From assembly GCF_024436175.1 (NCBI RefSeq), contig NZ_JANFQP010000002.1, forward strand, positions 496,001-560,000: DNA of 64,000 nucleotides, in the 5' to 3' direction. The position numbers were made by a program, and so were the translations under genes. The DNA is from Kaistella montana (lineage in GTDB: Bacteria; Bacteroidota; Bacteroidia; Flavobacteriales; Weeksellaceae). This document shows, one piece after another, positions 43,479 to 52,249 of the stretch; the stretch's first letter is position 1; the number at the start of each line of letters is the position of its first letter. Under the pieces are notes generated by a model. That model saw only the letters and a list, made by a program, of their open reading frames with translations. It had not been told where the DNA came from and searched no databases.

Positions 43479-44966
43479 ATGAAAAGAATATTAATTTCAA
43501 CAATAGCTGTTTCCGCTTTACTATTTAATGTAAGCTGTGACACCAATTTCGACCAGGATGTAAACGACGTTGTTGTTTCCAAAGGCGATGCAGATTTTAC
43601 CAGATATGTAGCTTTAGGAAACTCACTTACCTCTGGTTACCGTGATAATGCTTTATATCTCGATGGGCAAAACGAATCTTACCCAAGTATGATTGCTGAA
43701 AAAATGCAATTAGCAGGTGGAGGAGCATTTAAGCAACCTTTAATGTCTGATAATTTGGGAGGAATCCCTGCTGTCGGAATAGGAAATAAATTAGTTTTGG
43801 CAGTAAATCCTACTACTGGTGCTTTAGGACCAGTTGTTGCGTCAGGAACTGCAACCAATACCATTGCGAGTATTTTTTCTGCTGGACCTTATCAAAACAT
43901 GGGAGTTCCGGGAGCTAAATCTTATCATTTGCTAGCTCCAGGATATGGTAGTGCAGCAGGGTTACAAGCTGGAACAGCGAATCCTTATTTCGTGAGATTT
44001 GCTTCTTCTGCTACTACAACTGTTGTTGCAGATGCGATGGCTCAAAATCCTACTTTCTTCTCACTATGGATTGGAAATAACGATGTTTTAGGATATGCAA
44101 CTTCTGGAGGAGACGGTTCTAACCCAATCACTTCTGAAGCGTTATTTACTCAAGCTTATAACGGATTGATTGCTACCCTTACTTCTGGTGGAGCAAAAGG
44201 TGTAGTTGCTAATATCCCGAATGTAACGGCAATTCCGTTCTTTACGACGGTTCCTTACAACCCGGTTCCATTGGATGCAGCTTCGGTTACTGCGCTTAAC
44301 CAACAGGTTTTCGGTCCTTTGAAGCAAATTCTTACTGCTTATGGACAAGGTGATCGTATTAATTTAATGAAAGCTACGCAAAACCCTGTTTTGTTAAAAG
44401 ACGAATCATTAACTAATCTTTCTGCTCAAATTACCGCAGCTTTAATAGCTAATAATATACCTGCTCAACAGGCTGGTTTAATGGGAGCAATATTTGGACA
44501 GGCTAGACATGCAACTTCTGCTGATTTGGTGCCATTAACAACAAGTTCAGTAATTGGTACGGCTCCAACTTCACCTTACGCAGTTGCACCGTTCAATAAA
44601 TATGGAGTAACTTTCCCATTGGATGATAAACATGTACTTACCAGCACCGAGAAAAACGAAGTGTTGGCAGCGACTGCTACTTTCAATAATGTGATTCAAG
44701 CTGCAGCAACGGCTAAAGGTCTTGCTTTTGTAGATGCAAATGCTAAAATGCTCGAGCTAGCAAGAACTTCAGGAATCCAGTTTGATGGGGTGAAATACAC
44801 CGCAACATTCGTTACCGGAGGTACTTTCTCTTTGGATGGAGTTCACCTTACAGGAAGAGGTTATGCGTTGATTGCGAATGAATTTTTAAAGGCAATTAAT
44901 AAGAAATACCATTCTACATTACCTATGGTGAATGTAAATAGCTACTCAGGCGTTACCTTCCCATAA
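43479..44966 (+). CDS. SGNH/GDSL-family lipoprotein hydrolase
   Basis: 495 residues. The N-terminus ISTIAVSALLFNVSC carries a lipobox with Cys near 20. Block I reads YVALGNSLTSGYRD (about 44-57), with Ser in GNSL where classic enzymes read GDSL. Block III is WIGNNDVLGY, and block V DGVHLTGRGYALIA (near 462) supplies the Asp and His. The middle insertion (about 115-180) is Ala/Gly/Thr-rich. Esterase or lipase activity at the cell surface or periplasm is expected. Substrate unknown. Operon with the FadL-type porin, and a terminator follows. Confidence 0.88.
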   Translation: MKRILISTIAVSALLFNVSCDTNFDQDVNDVVVSKGDADFTRYVALGNSLTSGYRDNALYLDGQNESYPSMIAEKMQLAGGGAFKQPLMSDNLGGIPAVGIGNKLVLAVNPTTGALGPVVASGTATNTIASIFSAGPYQNMGVPGAKSYHLLAPGYGSAAGLQAGTANPYFVRFASSATTTVVADAMAQNPTFFSLWIGNNDVLGYATSGGDGSNPITSEALFTQAYNGLIATLTSGGAKGVVANIPNVTAIPFFTTVPYNPVPLDAASVTALNQQVFGPLKQILTAYGQGDRINLMKATQNPVLLKDESLTNLSAQITAALIANNIPAQQAGLMGAIFGQARHATSADLVPLTTSSVIGTAPTSPYAVAPFNKYGVTFPLDDKHVLTSTEKNEVLAATATFNNVIQAAATAKGLAFVDANAKMLELARTSGIQFDGVKYTATFVTGGTFSLDGVHLTGRGYALIANEFLKAINKKYHSTLPMVNVNSYSGVTFP

Positions 44967-44992
44967 AAGATAATTATAATAGGATACACTTT

Positions 44993-45030
44993 AAAACCAC
45001 CGGAATTCTTTCCAGTGGTTTTATTTTTTT
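44993..45030 (+). terminator. Terminator of the porin/GDSL operon
   Basis: Stem AAAACCACCGG (44993-45003) pairs with CCAGTGGTTTT (45012-45022) with one mismatch, loop AATTCTTT, then a T-run. The prs -7 box begins one base after it. Confidence 0.85.
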
Positions 45031-45038
45031 TAAATTTG
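45031..45038 (+). promoter_or_regulatory. -7 box for prs
   Basis: TAAATTTG, an exact TAnnTTTG, 19 bases before the prs ATG. Confidence 0.6.
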
Positions 45039-45057
45039 CACATCTAAAAAAGTAAAA

Positions 45058-45996
45058 ATGGCTGATCAGGCAAGTTATCTTTTTTCCACAAGAACCAGCA
45101 AAGTCTTGGCGGAAAAAATTGCTCAACACTATGGGCAAGAAATGGGAAAAATCAATTTCCAGGAATTTAGCGACGGAGAATTTGAACCGGTTTTGGATCA
45201 ATCTGTCAGAGGAGGAAGGGTTTTCTTAATAGGCTCCACATTTCCTCCCGCAGACAATCTCCTAGAACTTTTGCTGATGATAGATGCCGCAAAGAGAGCA
45301 TCTGCAAAAAGCATTACCGTAGTGCTACCTTACTACGGATTGGCAAGACAAGACAGAAAAGACAAGCCTCGTGCGCCAATCGGAGCAAAACTCGTTGCAA
45401 ACCTTCTCACAGCAGCAGGCGCTACAAGAATCATGACCATGGATCTTCATGCGGACCAAATTCAAGGTTTCTTTGAAATTCCTGTAGACCATCTTTACGC
45501 TTCTACGATTTTCATCGATTATATCCAGCAATTGAATTTAGATAATCTTACCATTGCTTCACCGGACATGGGAGGTGCAAAAAGAGCTAAAAACTACGCA
45601 GGACACTTAGGAGCAGAAGTAGTAATTTGTTACAAAGAGAGAAAAAAGGCCAATGTAGTGGAAGAAATGTTCCTTATTGGAGATGTGGATGGGAAAAACG
45701 TTATCCTTATCGATGATATGATTGATACCGCAGGAACTCTTTGTAAAGCTGCAGATATCCTCATCGAAAAAGGAGCAAAAAGCGTAAGAGCAATGGCAAC
45801 CCATGGAGTGCTTTCCGGAAAAGCTTATGGAAATATTGAAAAATCTAAGATTTCCGAAGTTATCGTAACCGATACGATTCCTGTAAAAGAAGAGGTTTCC
45901 TCTAAAATAAAAGTACTTTCTTGCGCAGAGCTTTTCGCTGATGTAATGAAAATGGTACACGAACACAAATCTATCAGTGATAAATTTATTATTTAA
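45058..45996 (+). CDS. prs: Ribose-phosphate pyrophosphokinase
   Basis: Makes PRPP from ribose 5-phosphate and ATP for nucleotides, His, Trp and NAD. 312 residues, normal length. FSDGEFEP (about 38-45), the ATP-site DRKDKPRAPIGAKL (about 99-112) and the PRPP-binding loop VILIDDMIDTAGTL (about 218-231) are all present. It sits alone with its own -7 box and is followed by rplY, which has another. RpiB at 1777 supplies its substrate pathway. Confidence 0.96.
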   Translation: MADQASYLFSTRTSKVLAEKIAQHYGQEMGKINFQEFSDGEFEPVLDQSVRGGRVFLIGSTFPPADNLLELLLMIDAAKRASAKSITVVLPYYGLARQDRKDKPRAPIGAKLVANLLTAAGATRIMTMDLHADQIQGFFEIPVDHLYASTIFIDYIQQLNLDNLTIASPDMGGAKRAKNYAGHLGAEVVICYKERKKANVVEEMFLIGDVDGKNVILIDDMIDTAGTLCKAADILIEKGAKSVRAMATHGVLSGKAYGNIEKSKISEVIVTDTIPVKEEVSSKIKVLSCAELFADVMKMVHEHKSISDKFII

Positions 45997-46007
45997 AAAA
46001 TAATCTT

Positions 46008-46015
46008 TATCTTTG
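46008..46015 (+). promoter_or_regulatory. -7 box for rplY
   Basis: TATCTTTG, an exact TAnnTTTG, 28 bases before the rplY ATG. Confidence 0.6.
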
Positions 46016-46043
46016 CACCCTTAAAATTTTTTAATACATTATA

Positions 46044-46685
46044 ATGAAATCAATTACAATTCAAGGTACAAAAAGAGAAAGCGTGGGCAAAAAGTCTACT
46101 AAAGCTTTACGTGATGCTGAATTAGTTCCTTGTGTTGTTTACGGAGGAGCCGAAACTTTAAATTTTTCTGCTGAAGAAAGATCTTTCAAAGGTTTGGTTT
46201 ATACTCCCGACGCACACACGGTATCTATTGAGGTTGACGGACAAACTATTCCTGCAGTACTTCAGGACATTCAATTCCACCCAATCACCGACAAAATTCT
46301 TCACGCAGATTTCTATCAATTATCTGATGACAAACCAGTAGTGATGGAAGTTCCTGTAAGACTTACCGGTCGTGCAAAAGGGGTTGTTTCCGGTGGTGCA
46401 CTTCGTCAGTCTTTCAGAAAATTGAAGTTGAAAGCACTTCCTGCTAACTTACCGGACGAAATCGTGGTAGATGTTACTCCACTTAGAATTGGTAACAAAC
46501 TTTATGTTGGAGACATCAAAACTAATAATTACACATTCATGCATCCTGATAACGCAGTAGTAGTTGCTGTGAAGATGTCTAGAACTGCAATGAAAGGTGG
46601 CGCAGTAGTAGAAGATGATGATGAAGAAGAAACTGAAGCACCAGAAGGAGAAGCTCCTGCAACTGAAGCAACAAGCGCAGAATAA
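46044..46685 (+). CDS. rplY: Ribosomal protein L25 (CTC/TL5 type)
   Basis: 5S rRNA-binding protein of the large subunit. 213 residues, the long two-domain form. The L25 domain (1-95) begins [18 protein letters not shown] and has VPCVVYGG and LHADFYQL. The TL5 domain (96-185) has [16 protein letters not shown] and [16 protein letters not shown] Glu/Ala/Pro acidic tail takes the last 25 residues and is probably disordered. It commonly follows prs in Bacteroidota. Terminator directly after. Confidence 0.95.
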   Translation: MKSITIQGTKRESVGKKSTKALRDAELVPCVVYGGAETLNFSAEERSFKGLVYTPDAHTVSIEVDGQTIPAVLQDIQFHPITDKILHADFYQLSDDKPVVMEVPVRLTGRAKGVVSGGALRQSFRKLKLKALPANLPDEIVVDVTPLRIGNKLYVGDIKTNNYTFMHPDNAVVVAVKMSRTAMKGGAVVEDDDEEETEAPEGEAPATEATSAE

Positions 46686-46705
46686 TATTCTCGTAATACA
46701 TTAAT

Positions 46706-46737
46706 AAATCCCGTCAATTATTTGGCGGGATTTTTTT
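46706..46737. terminator. Terminator of rplY, also facing umuC
   Basis: Stem AAATCCCG (46706-46713) / CGGGATTT (46726-46733), a 12-base loop, then a T-run. Between convergent stop codons. Confidence 0.88.
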
Positions 46738-46754
46738 GTCTTAAAAAACTAATT

Positions 46755-48032
46755 TTAACTAAAGAATCGGTAATTGGCTTCCGGTAAAGTATTGTTTTTC
46801 AAAAGCTTTTCATAGTCATCGGAGATAATTTTCCGACCGAAAGTGTTTTTTCCACTCATGCTTCCGAGGCGAATCTTGTCTTTACCGTATTTTCTGTTCA
46901 AAAAATCCATCGCTTTCATCACCGGAATATGTTTCGCATCCACATCTTTTTCAAATAGACTGGTGAGTCGCTCGTTATCAGGCACAAATTCTGAAACGAT
47001 AACGCCCGCTTTTTTATAATGAAATCCTTCTATATAGATGGCTTCAAAGATTTTATTGGCCATTTTGGCAAGTACAATAGAGGAGCTGCTGGGATTGGGC
47101 AAAATCATCGAAAAACCGTTCTTATACTCGCCCAAATCTTTTCGGAAACGGTTGGTATAAATAAATACAGTGATTACTTTGCAGCATGAATTCTGTTTGC
47201 GAAGTTTTTCAGCACAATACATGGCAAAAGTTTCAACACGCTCCCGAAGTTCTTCTTTTTCCGTAATCATTTCCATAAAGCTGCGGCTTACGCAAATTGT
47301 TTTCTTTCTGGATGGCTCTTCCAAAACTAGTTGCGGAATTCCTTTGAGTTCATTTATCATTCGGGTTCCGTGGATTCCCATGATTTTTCTTACCCAAATT
47401 TCAGGTTTCTGGAGCAAATCCCAAGCTTTGTATACGCCATTTTCATGCATTTTTGCAGAAAGGCGACGCCCGATTCCCCAAACATCTTCAATCGGAAGCC
47501 ATTTCAGCGCTTTTTCGATTTTTTCCGGAGTATCCATAATATAAACGCCTGTTGCAAATTGATCCGGATATTTTTTTACAATTCGATTCGCGACTTTGCA
47601 CAGCGTTTTGGTCGGTGCAATTCCGATGCTTACGGGAATTTTTTGCTCATCGATAATTCGTTTTCGAAGTTCCTCGCAATAAGTTTGCAGATTGAAATAT
47701 TTAAAACCATGAAAATCCAGGAAAAGCTCATCAATACTATAAATTTCATATTCCGGAGCGTAGTTTTTGGCAATCGCAGAAATCTGTTGACTTAAATAGT
47801 TGTATAGTTCAAATTTTGCCGAGAACACCTGTACATTATTTTCAGCAAAAAGATCTTTGTATTTAAACGCCGGTGCGCCCATCGGAATTCCCAATGCTTT
47901 GGCCTCATTACTTCTTGAAATTACGCAACCATCGTTGTTTGAAAGTACCACAACTGGTTTATTCTCAAGACTTTTGTCAAGAGTTCTTTCGCAGGAAACA
48001 AAGAAGTTGTTGCAATCGACCAGCGCGTACAT
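46755..48032 (-). CDS. umuC: Y-family DNA polymerase, UmuC type
   Basis: Error-prone translesion polymerase, the catalytic subunit of pol V. 425 residues. The catalytic Asp is in MYALVDCNNFFVSCE (1-15), the steric gate region in VVVLSNNDGCVISRS (about 27-41), and the Asp-Glu pair in YSIDELFLDF (near 103). The HhH and little-finger parts follow, and a UmuC-type tail ends it. No umuD-like gene is adjacent on either side, which is unusual since the two are often paired. A -7 box lies at 48081-48088. Confidence 0.92.
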   Translation of the reverse strand: MYALVDCNNFFVSCERTLDKSLENKPVVVLSNNDGCVISRSNEAKALGIPMGAPAFKYKDLFAENNVQVFSAKFELYNYLSQQISAIAKNYAPEYEIYSIDELFLDFHGFKYFNLQTYCEELRKRIIDEQKIPVSIGIAPTKTLCKVANRIVKKYPDQFATGVYIMDTPEKIEKALKWLPIEDVWGIGRRLSAKMHENGVYKAWDLLQKPEIWVRKIMGIHGTRMINELKGIPQLVLEEPSRKKTICVSRSFMEMITEKEELRERVETFAMYCAEKLRKQNSCCKVITVFIYTNRFRKDLGEYKNGFSMILPNPSSSSIVLAKMANKIFEAIYIEGFHYKKAGVIVSEFVPDNERLTSLFEKDVDAKHIPVMKAMDFLNRKYGKDKIRLGSMSGKNTFGRKIISDDYEKLLKNNTLPEANYRFFS

Positions 48033-48080
48033 TTTCTTAAATTTTGGATTGAAGAGGAATTTTTTCGTGAAAACTTAGTT

Positions 48081-48088
48081 CAAAATTA
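48081..48088 (-). promoter_or_regulatory. -7 box for umuC
   Basis: Reverse strand TAATTTTG, an exact TAnnTTTG, 49 bases before the umuC ATG. No LexA-type palindrome was seen beside it. Confidence 0.45.
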
Positions 48089-48175
48089 GACATTAATTTC
48101 ATGAAATAAAGCAAAACTTATGCACATCATTTTGTCGGAATTTTTAACTATTTTTACATCAATATATTAACACCA

Positions 48176-48805
48176 GTGACCAAAAAATTACTTTATCTGA
48201 TTTTCTTGTTGAGCTTGTTTTTTTCACATGCACAGCAAAATCAAGAGTTTAAAATTACCAAAGATTATTTTGATTATCAACGTTTTATGTTGAATAGTGA
48301 ATTTAAGAAAAAGTTTGATGCCGAAAGCAGTTGGGAAGAAAAAAGAAACATCAAAGAAAATTTTTCGGAGTTTATGGTAAAGCTCGACAGCATACAAAAT
48401 ACCGCCTTTATTGCCACTTTAATTAAAGTGAAAAACCGAGAAGATTTGGAAAGAATAACTTCCAAAAGAACAATGATTGATCATGCTGAAAACCCGGAAA
48501 AGCAAACGCTGAATGAAGAAGCAACCTATCCCGGAGGTTTTGAAACATTGAGAAAACAAGTCGCGCATTTGTTTTATGCTGACTCGGTTTTACCTGACCA
48601 AAAATTGATGAAAACCAACGTCGTTTTTGTGGTTGAAAAAGACGGAAGCATCAGCAGTGTGCATGCGGAAGGTGAGAATTTTACCTTCAACCGACAGGCG
48701 GAAATCGCATTGTATCTTTTGCCCGAAAAATTTTCTCCAGCGATGATGAACGGAACTGCGGTTCGCTACCGATTTCGTTTGCCTTTAGCTATGAATTTTG
48801 AGTAA
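48176..48805 (+). CDS. Exported protein with TonB C-terminal-like domain
   Basis: 209 residues from a GTG start. A signal peptide (TKKLLYLIFLLSLFFSHAQ) covers about 1-20. The middle is helical and charged (EKRNIKENFSEFMVK). The last 95 residues resemble the TonB C-terminal fold used in many Bacteroidota envelope proteins: ATYPGGFETLRKQVA, then VVFVVEKDGSISSVHAEG and YRFRLPLAMNF. There is no membrane anchor or Pro-rich arm, so it is unlikely to energise receptors. A divergent promoter region with umuC lies upstream. Function unknown. Confidence 0.75.
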   Translation: MTKKLLYLIFLLSLFFSHAQQNQEFKITKDYFDYQRFMLNSEFKKKFDAESSWEEKRNIKENFSEFMVKLDSIQNTAFIATLIKVKNREDLERITSKRTMIDHAENPEKQTLNEEATYPGGFETLRKQVAHLFYADSVLPDQKLMKTNVVFVVEKDGSISSVHAEGENFTFNRQAEIALYLLPEKFSPAMMNGTAVRYRFRLPLAMNFE

Positions 48806-48839
48806 AGGTTTTATTTTTAATTAAAATCATCAATAAGGA

Positions 48840-49271
48840 ATGTTTACAGACGAATATTATATGAAAATGGCGCTTCAGGAAGCCCAAATTGCTTTCGAAA
48901 AAGATGAGGTTCCGATCGGTTGCGTCGTTGTTTCCAACAATCGGGTGATTGCAAAAGCGCATAACCTTACCGAAGCTTTAAATGATGTTACAGCACATGC
49001 GGAAATGCAGGCAATTACTTCTGCAGCGAATTATTTGGGAGGAAAATATCTACAAAATTGTACACTTTATGTTACCCTCGAACCGTGTGTAATGTGTTGT
49101 GGCGCGCTGAGTTGGTCGCAAATTTCCAAGGTGGTTATCGGCGCAAGAGATGAACAACGAGGTTTTATTAATAAAAATTTATCGCTTCATCCGAAAACCG
49201 AATTGGTAACCGGCGTGATGGAAAATGAATGTTCGGATTTGGTGAGAAATTTCTTTAAAAGAAAAAGGTAG
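48840..49271 (+). CDS. tadA: tRNA-specific adenosine deaminase TadA
   Basis: Zinc deaminase that turns A34 into inosine in tRNA-Arg. 143 residues of the CMP/dCMP deaminase fold. The catalytic HAE is in VTAHAEMQAI (near 52-61), the zinc Cys pair in LEPCVMCCGAL (near 82-92). The N-terminal MALQEAQIAFEKDEVPIGCVVV is typical of TadA. Followed by a terminator shared with clpC. 34 bases downstream of the TonB-C-like gene. Confidence 0.92.
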   Translation: MFTDEYYMKMALQEAQIAFEKDEVPIGCVVVSNNRVIAKAHNLTEALNDVTAHAEMQAITSAANYLGGKYLQNCTLYVTLEPCVMCCGALSWSQISKVVIGARDEQRGFINKNLSLHPKTELVTGVMENECSDLVRNFFKRKR

Positions 49272-49288
49272 CCACTTTTTTATAAAAA

Positions 49289-49327
49289 CAAAAACCTTGT
49301 CAAAATGAATTGACAAGGTTTTTTTAT
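49289..49327. terminator. Bidirectional terminator of tadA and clpC
   Basis: Stem AAAACCTTGTCA (49291-49302) / TGACAAGGTTTT (49311-49322), 8-base loop, flanking A- and T-runs. Between convergent genes. Confidence 0.9.
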
Positions 49328-49344
49328 GGTTCAAGTTGGCAAAA

Positions 49345-51864
49345 TTATTTTGCGTTTTGTTTCTTTTTTACGGCTTCTTTGGTGAGTCCGTCTTTTGCTT
49401 CGTTAATGTTTAAAACAATGGTTTCTCCCTCCGCAAGCTGCTTGTTTACGAGCATTTCCGCCAATAAATCTTCGATGTATTTTTGGATGGCTCTCTTCAG
49501 TGGTCTTGCTCCGAAATCTTTGTCCCAACCTTTTTCAGCGATAAATTCTTTCGCTTCTTGGGTAAGCTCAACGTGATAATTCAGTTTTTCAAGACGTTGG
49601 TAAAGTTTGCCTAATTCCAAATCGATGATTTTTGTGATGTCTTCTTTCGCTAATGAGTTGAAGATTACGATATCGTCGATTCTATTGAGGAATTCTGGTG
49701 CAAATGCTTTTTTAAGTGCATTTTCAATCGTACTTCTTGCTCTTGCATCAGTATTTGATTTTTTAGCTGAAGTTCCGAATCCTACGCCGTCGCCGAAATC
49801 TTTAAGATCACGCGTTCCGATATTGGAAGTGAGGATGATGATGGTATTTCTAAAATCAATTTTTCTTCCTAAAGAATCGGTAACGAAACCTTCGTCCAAA
49901 ATCTGAAGCAAGATATTGAATACATCCGGATGCGCTTTTTCGATTTCGTCTAAAAGTACTACCGCATAAGGTTTTCTTCTTACAGCTTCAGTTAATTGAC
50001 CACCTTCTTCGTAACCAACGTATCCCGGAGGCGCTCCTACTAGTCGAGAAACTGCGAATTTTTCCATGTATTCGCTCATGTCGATACGGATCAACGCTTC
50101 ATCAGAATCGAAGAGTTCACGGGCCATTACCTTTGCAAGTTCGGTTTTACCAACACCAGTGGTTCCGAGGAAAATAAAGGTCCCGATTGGTCGGTTAGGA
50201 TCTTTCAACCCTGCACGGTTTCTTTGGATGGCTTTCACCACTTTTTTCACCGCGTCTTCCTGGCCGATTACTTTTCCGTTCAGCATTGCATCCATTTGCG
50301 AAAGTTTATCGAGCTCGTTTTTGCCGACTTTGGTTACCGGAATTCCGCTCATCATTGAAACAACTTCTGCTACGCTTTCTTCAGTAACAAGTTCTTTCTT
50401 TTCTTTCACATTTTTGTCCCAAGTTTCTTGAGCAATGTTCAGCTCGATTTGTAATCTTTCTTCTTCATCTTTTAGCTTTCGAGCTTCTAGATAATCTTGT
50501 CTTTTTACGGCTTGTTGTTTTTGGTCTTTTATTTCCTCAATTTTTTTCTCATGATCGATGATTTCATTGGGAACTTTCATGTTTTTAATGTAAACGCGAG
50601 AGCCCGCTTCATCCATCGCATCAATAGCTTTATCCGGCAAGAAACGATCGGTAATGTATCTTGAAGTCAAATTCACACAAGCGAGAATGGCTTCATCGGT
50701 GTAAGTTACATTGTGATGATCTTCATATTTGTCTTTAATTTGATTTAAAATCTGTACGGTTTCTTCTACAGATGTAGGCTCCACCATTACTTTTTGGAAA
50801 CGTCTTTCCAACGCACCGTCTTTTTCGATGTATTGGCGGTATTCATCGAGGGTTGTAGCTCCGATGCATTGAATTTCACCTCTCGCCAAAGCAGGTTTAA
50901 ACATGTTTGAAGCATCCAAACTTCCGGTAGAACTTCCGGCTCCGACGATGGTGTGAAGTTCATCAATAAAGAGAATCACGTCGCGGTTTTTCTCGAGTTC
51001 GGTCATGATGGCTTTCATTCGTTCTTCGAATTGACCACGGTATTTGGTTCCGGCAACTAAACTCGCAAGATCCAAAGTGATCACACGTTTTCCGAAAAGT
51101 ACGCGGGAAACTTTTTTCTGTTGAATTCTTAATGCCAAACCTTCCGCAATGGCAGATTTACCCACTCCAGGTTCACCAATCAAAAGCGGATTGTTTTTCT
51201 TTCTTCTCGATAAAATTTGCGAAACTCTTTCGATTTCTTTTTCACGGCCGATTACGGGATCGAGTTTTCCGTCTTTTGCGAGCGAAGTTAAATCTCTTCC
51301 GAAGTTATCTAAAGTTGGCGTTTTGCTTTTTCCGGTTCCGATGTTTCCTGTAGGTTTGCGCATTTGGCTATATTCTTCTCTTTCTTCATCGTCATCGTAT
51401 GCGCTCATCTTCGGGTTTTGCCCGGAATTTTTAAGAATCGTTCTGTATTCTTTGGTCACTCTTTCATAATCTATATCATAAGAGCCCAAGATGTTCGTCG
51501 TGGGATCATCTGATTTATACAAAATTCCTAAAAGCAAATGCACCGTATTGATTTCTGAGCTTTGATATTGACGACATTCCAATTCAGAACGTTTTACCGC
51601 CTGATCAGCCATTTTTGTAAATGAGATTCTGTCGTTGTCGCTCGAAAAGTTATGAAGCCCAGTTGTTGAAAGGGTTTCGATTTTTCTTCTGATCTGTGTG
51701 AGATCTGCTCCTAGATTCTGCAAGATTTCTTTAGCTGAGTTTTCAGTTTTCATAATTCCCAGAAGGAAATGTTCGGTGTTGAGAAACTCGCTTTGCAAAC
51801 GTCTCGCTTCGTTTTTGCTGTGTTGGAAAACCTGATCCAAACCATTTGAAAATTTATAATCCAT
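49345..51864 (-). CDS. clpC: ATP-dependent Clp protease ATP-binding subunit ClpC
   Basis: AAA+ unfoldase that feeds ClpP. 839 residues. N-domain Clp repeats cover about 1-145, with the first ATPase Walker A GEPGVGKS near 230. The middle has a short linker with a UVR-like segment (QAVKRQDYLEARKLKDEEE, near 450), which marks ClpC and not ClpB. The second Walker A is GTTGVGKT near 565, followed by the sensor FLNRIDDIV. The C-terminal part ends in a Lys-rich tail. -7 boxes lie at 51919-51926 and 51939-51946. Confidence 0.93.
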   Translation of the reverse strand: MDYKFSNGLDQVFQHSKNEARRLQSEFLNTEHFLLGIMKTENSAKEILQNLGADLTQIRRKIETLSTTGLHNFSSDNDRISFTKMADQAVKRSELECRQYQSSEINTVHLLLGILYKSDDPTTNILGSYDIDYERVTKEYRTILKNSGQNPKMSAYDDDEEREEYSQMRKPTGNIGTGKSKTPTLDNFGRDLTSLAKDGKLDPVIGREKEIERVSQILSRRKKNNPLLIGEPGVGKSAIAEGLALRIQQKKVSRVLFGKRVITLDLASLVAGTKYRGQFEERMKAIMTELEKNRDVILFIDELHTIVGAGSSTGSLDASNMFKPALARGEIQCIGATTLDEYRQYIEKDGALERRFQKVMVEPTSVEETVQILNQIKDKYEDHHNVTYTDEAILACVNLTSRYITDRFLPDKAIDAMDEAGSRVYIKNMKVPNEIIDHEKKIEEIKDQKQQAVKRQDYLEARKLKDEEERLQIELNIAQETWDKNVKEKKELVTEESVAEVVSMMSGIPVTKVGKNELDKLSQMDAMLNGKVIGQEDAVKKVVKAIQRNRAGLKDPNRPIGTFIFLGTTGVGKTELAKVMARELFDSDEALIRIDMSEYMEKFAVSRLVGAPPGYVGYEEGGQLTEAVRRKPYAVVLLDEIEKAHPDVFNILLQILDEGFVTDSLGRKIDFRNTIIILTSNIGTRDLKDFGDGVGFGTSAKKSNTDARARSTIENALKKAFAPEFLNRIDDIVIFNSLAKEDITKIIDLELGKLYQRLEKLNYHVELTQEAKEFIAEKGWDKDFGARPLKRAIQKYIEDLLAEMLVNKQLAEGETIVLNINEAKDGLTKEAVKKKQNAK

Positions 51865-51918
51865 AGTATTTGTTCAATATTATCATTAAAAACATTCCTG
51901 AGTTTTTAATTGCTCTAT

Positions 51919-51946
51919 CAAAGTTACAAATACTTTACCAAATGTA
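51919..51946 (-). promoter_or_regulatory. Two candidate -7 boxes for clpC
   Basis: Reverse strand TAACTTTG at 51919-51926 and TACATTTG at 51939-51946, both exact TAnnTTTG. Either could serve. No CtsR-type or CIRCE repeat was seen. Confidence 0.45.
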
Positions 51947-52021
51947 AATAATGACTTTATGGCAGAAAAAACTTTCTCATTTCATTGAAAATGATTAGGT
52001 TTGTTTCCCTAAAAATTTACT

Positions 52022-52240
52022 ATGAACCCTGAAATTACTAACTTTATTGGCTATGGCGCATCTTTTTTCGTTGTGCTAAGTTTTATCCTGAAAGACATCA
52101 AAAAAATTAGGATTGTCAATTTGCTTGGATGCATTTTGTTCGTAATCTATGGGGTTTTCAGTGATTATCTTTGGCCGATTATCATTCCGAATGCCATTCT
52201 TTGCTTCATTCAGCTTTATCATCTGGTAAAAAAGGACTAA
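52022..52240 (+). CDS. Small membrane protein, YgjV/PQ-loop-like
   Basis: 72 residues with three hydrophobic segments (about 5-22, 31-47, 50-66). The start GYGASFFVVLSFILKDIKKIRIVN resembles one half of the YgjV/SWEET-like PQ-loop repeat. Role unknown. 9 bases before a glycosyltransferase on the same strand, so co-transcription is likely. Confidence 0.75.
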   Translation: MNPEITNFIGYGASFFVVLSFILKDIKKIRIVNLLGCILFVIYGVFSDYLWPIIIPNAILCFIQLYHLVKKD

Positions 52241-52249
52241 TTTGCCGAA

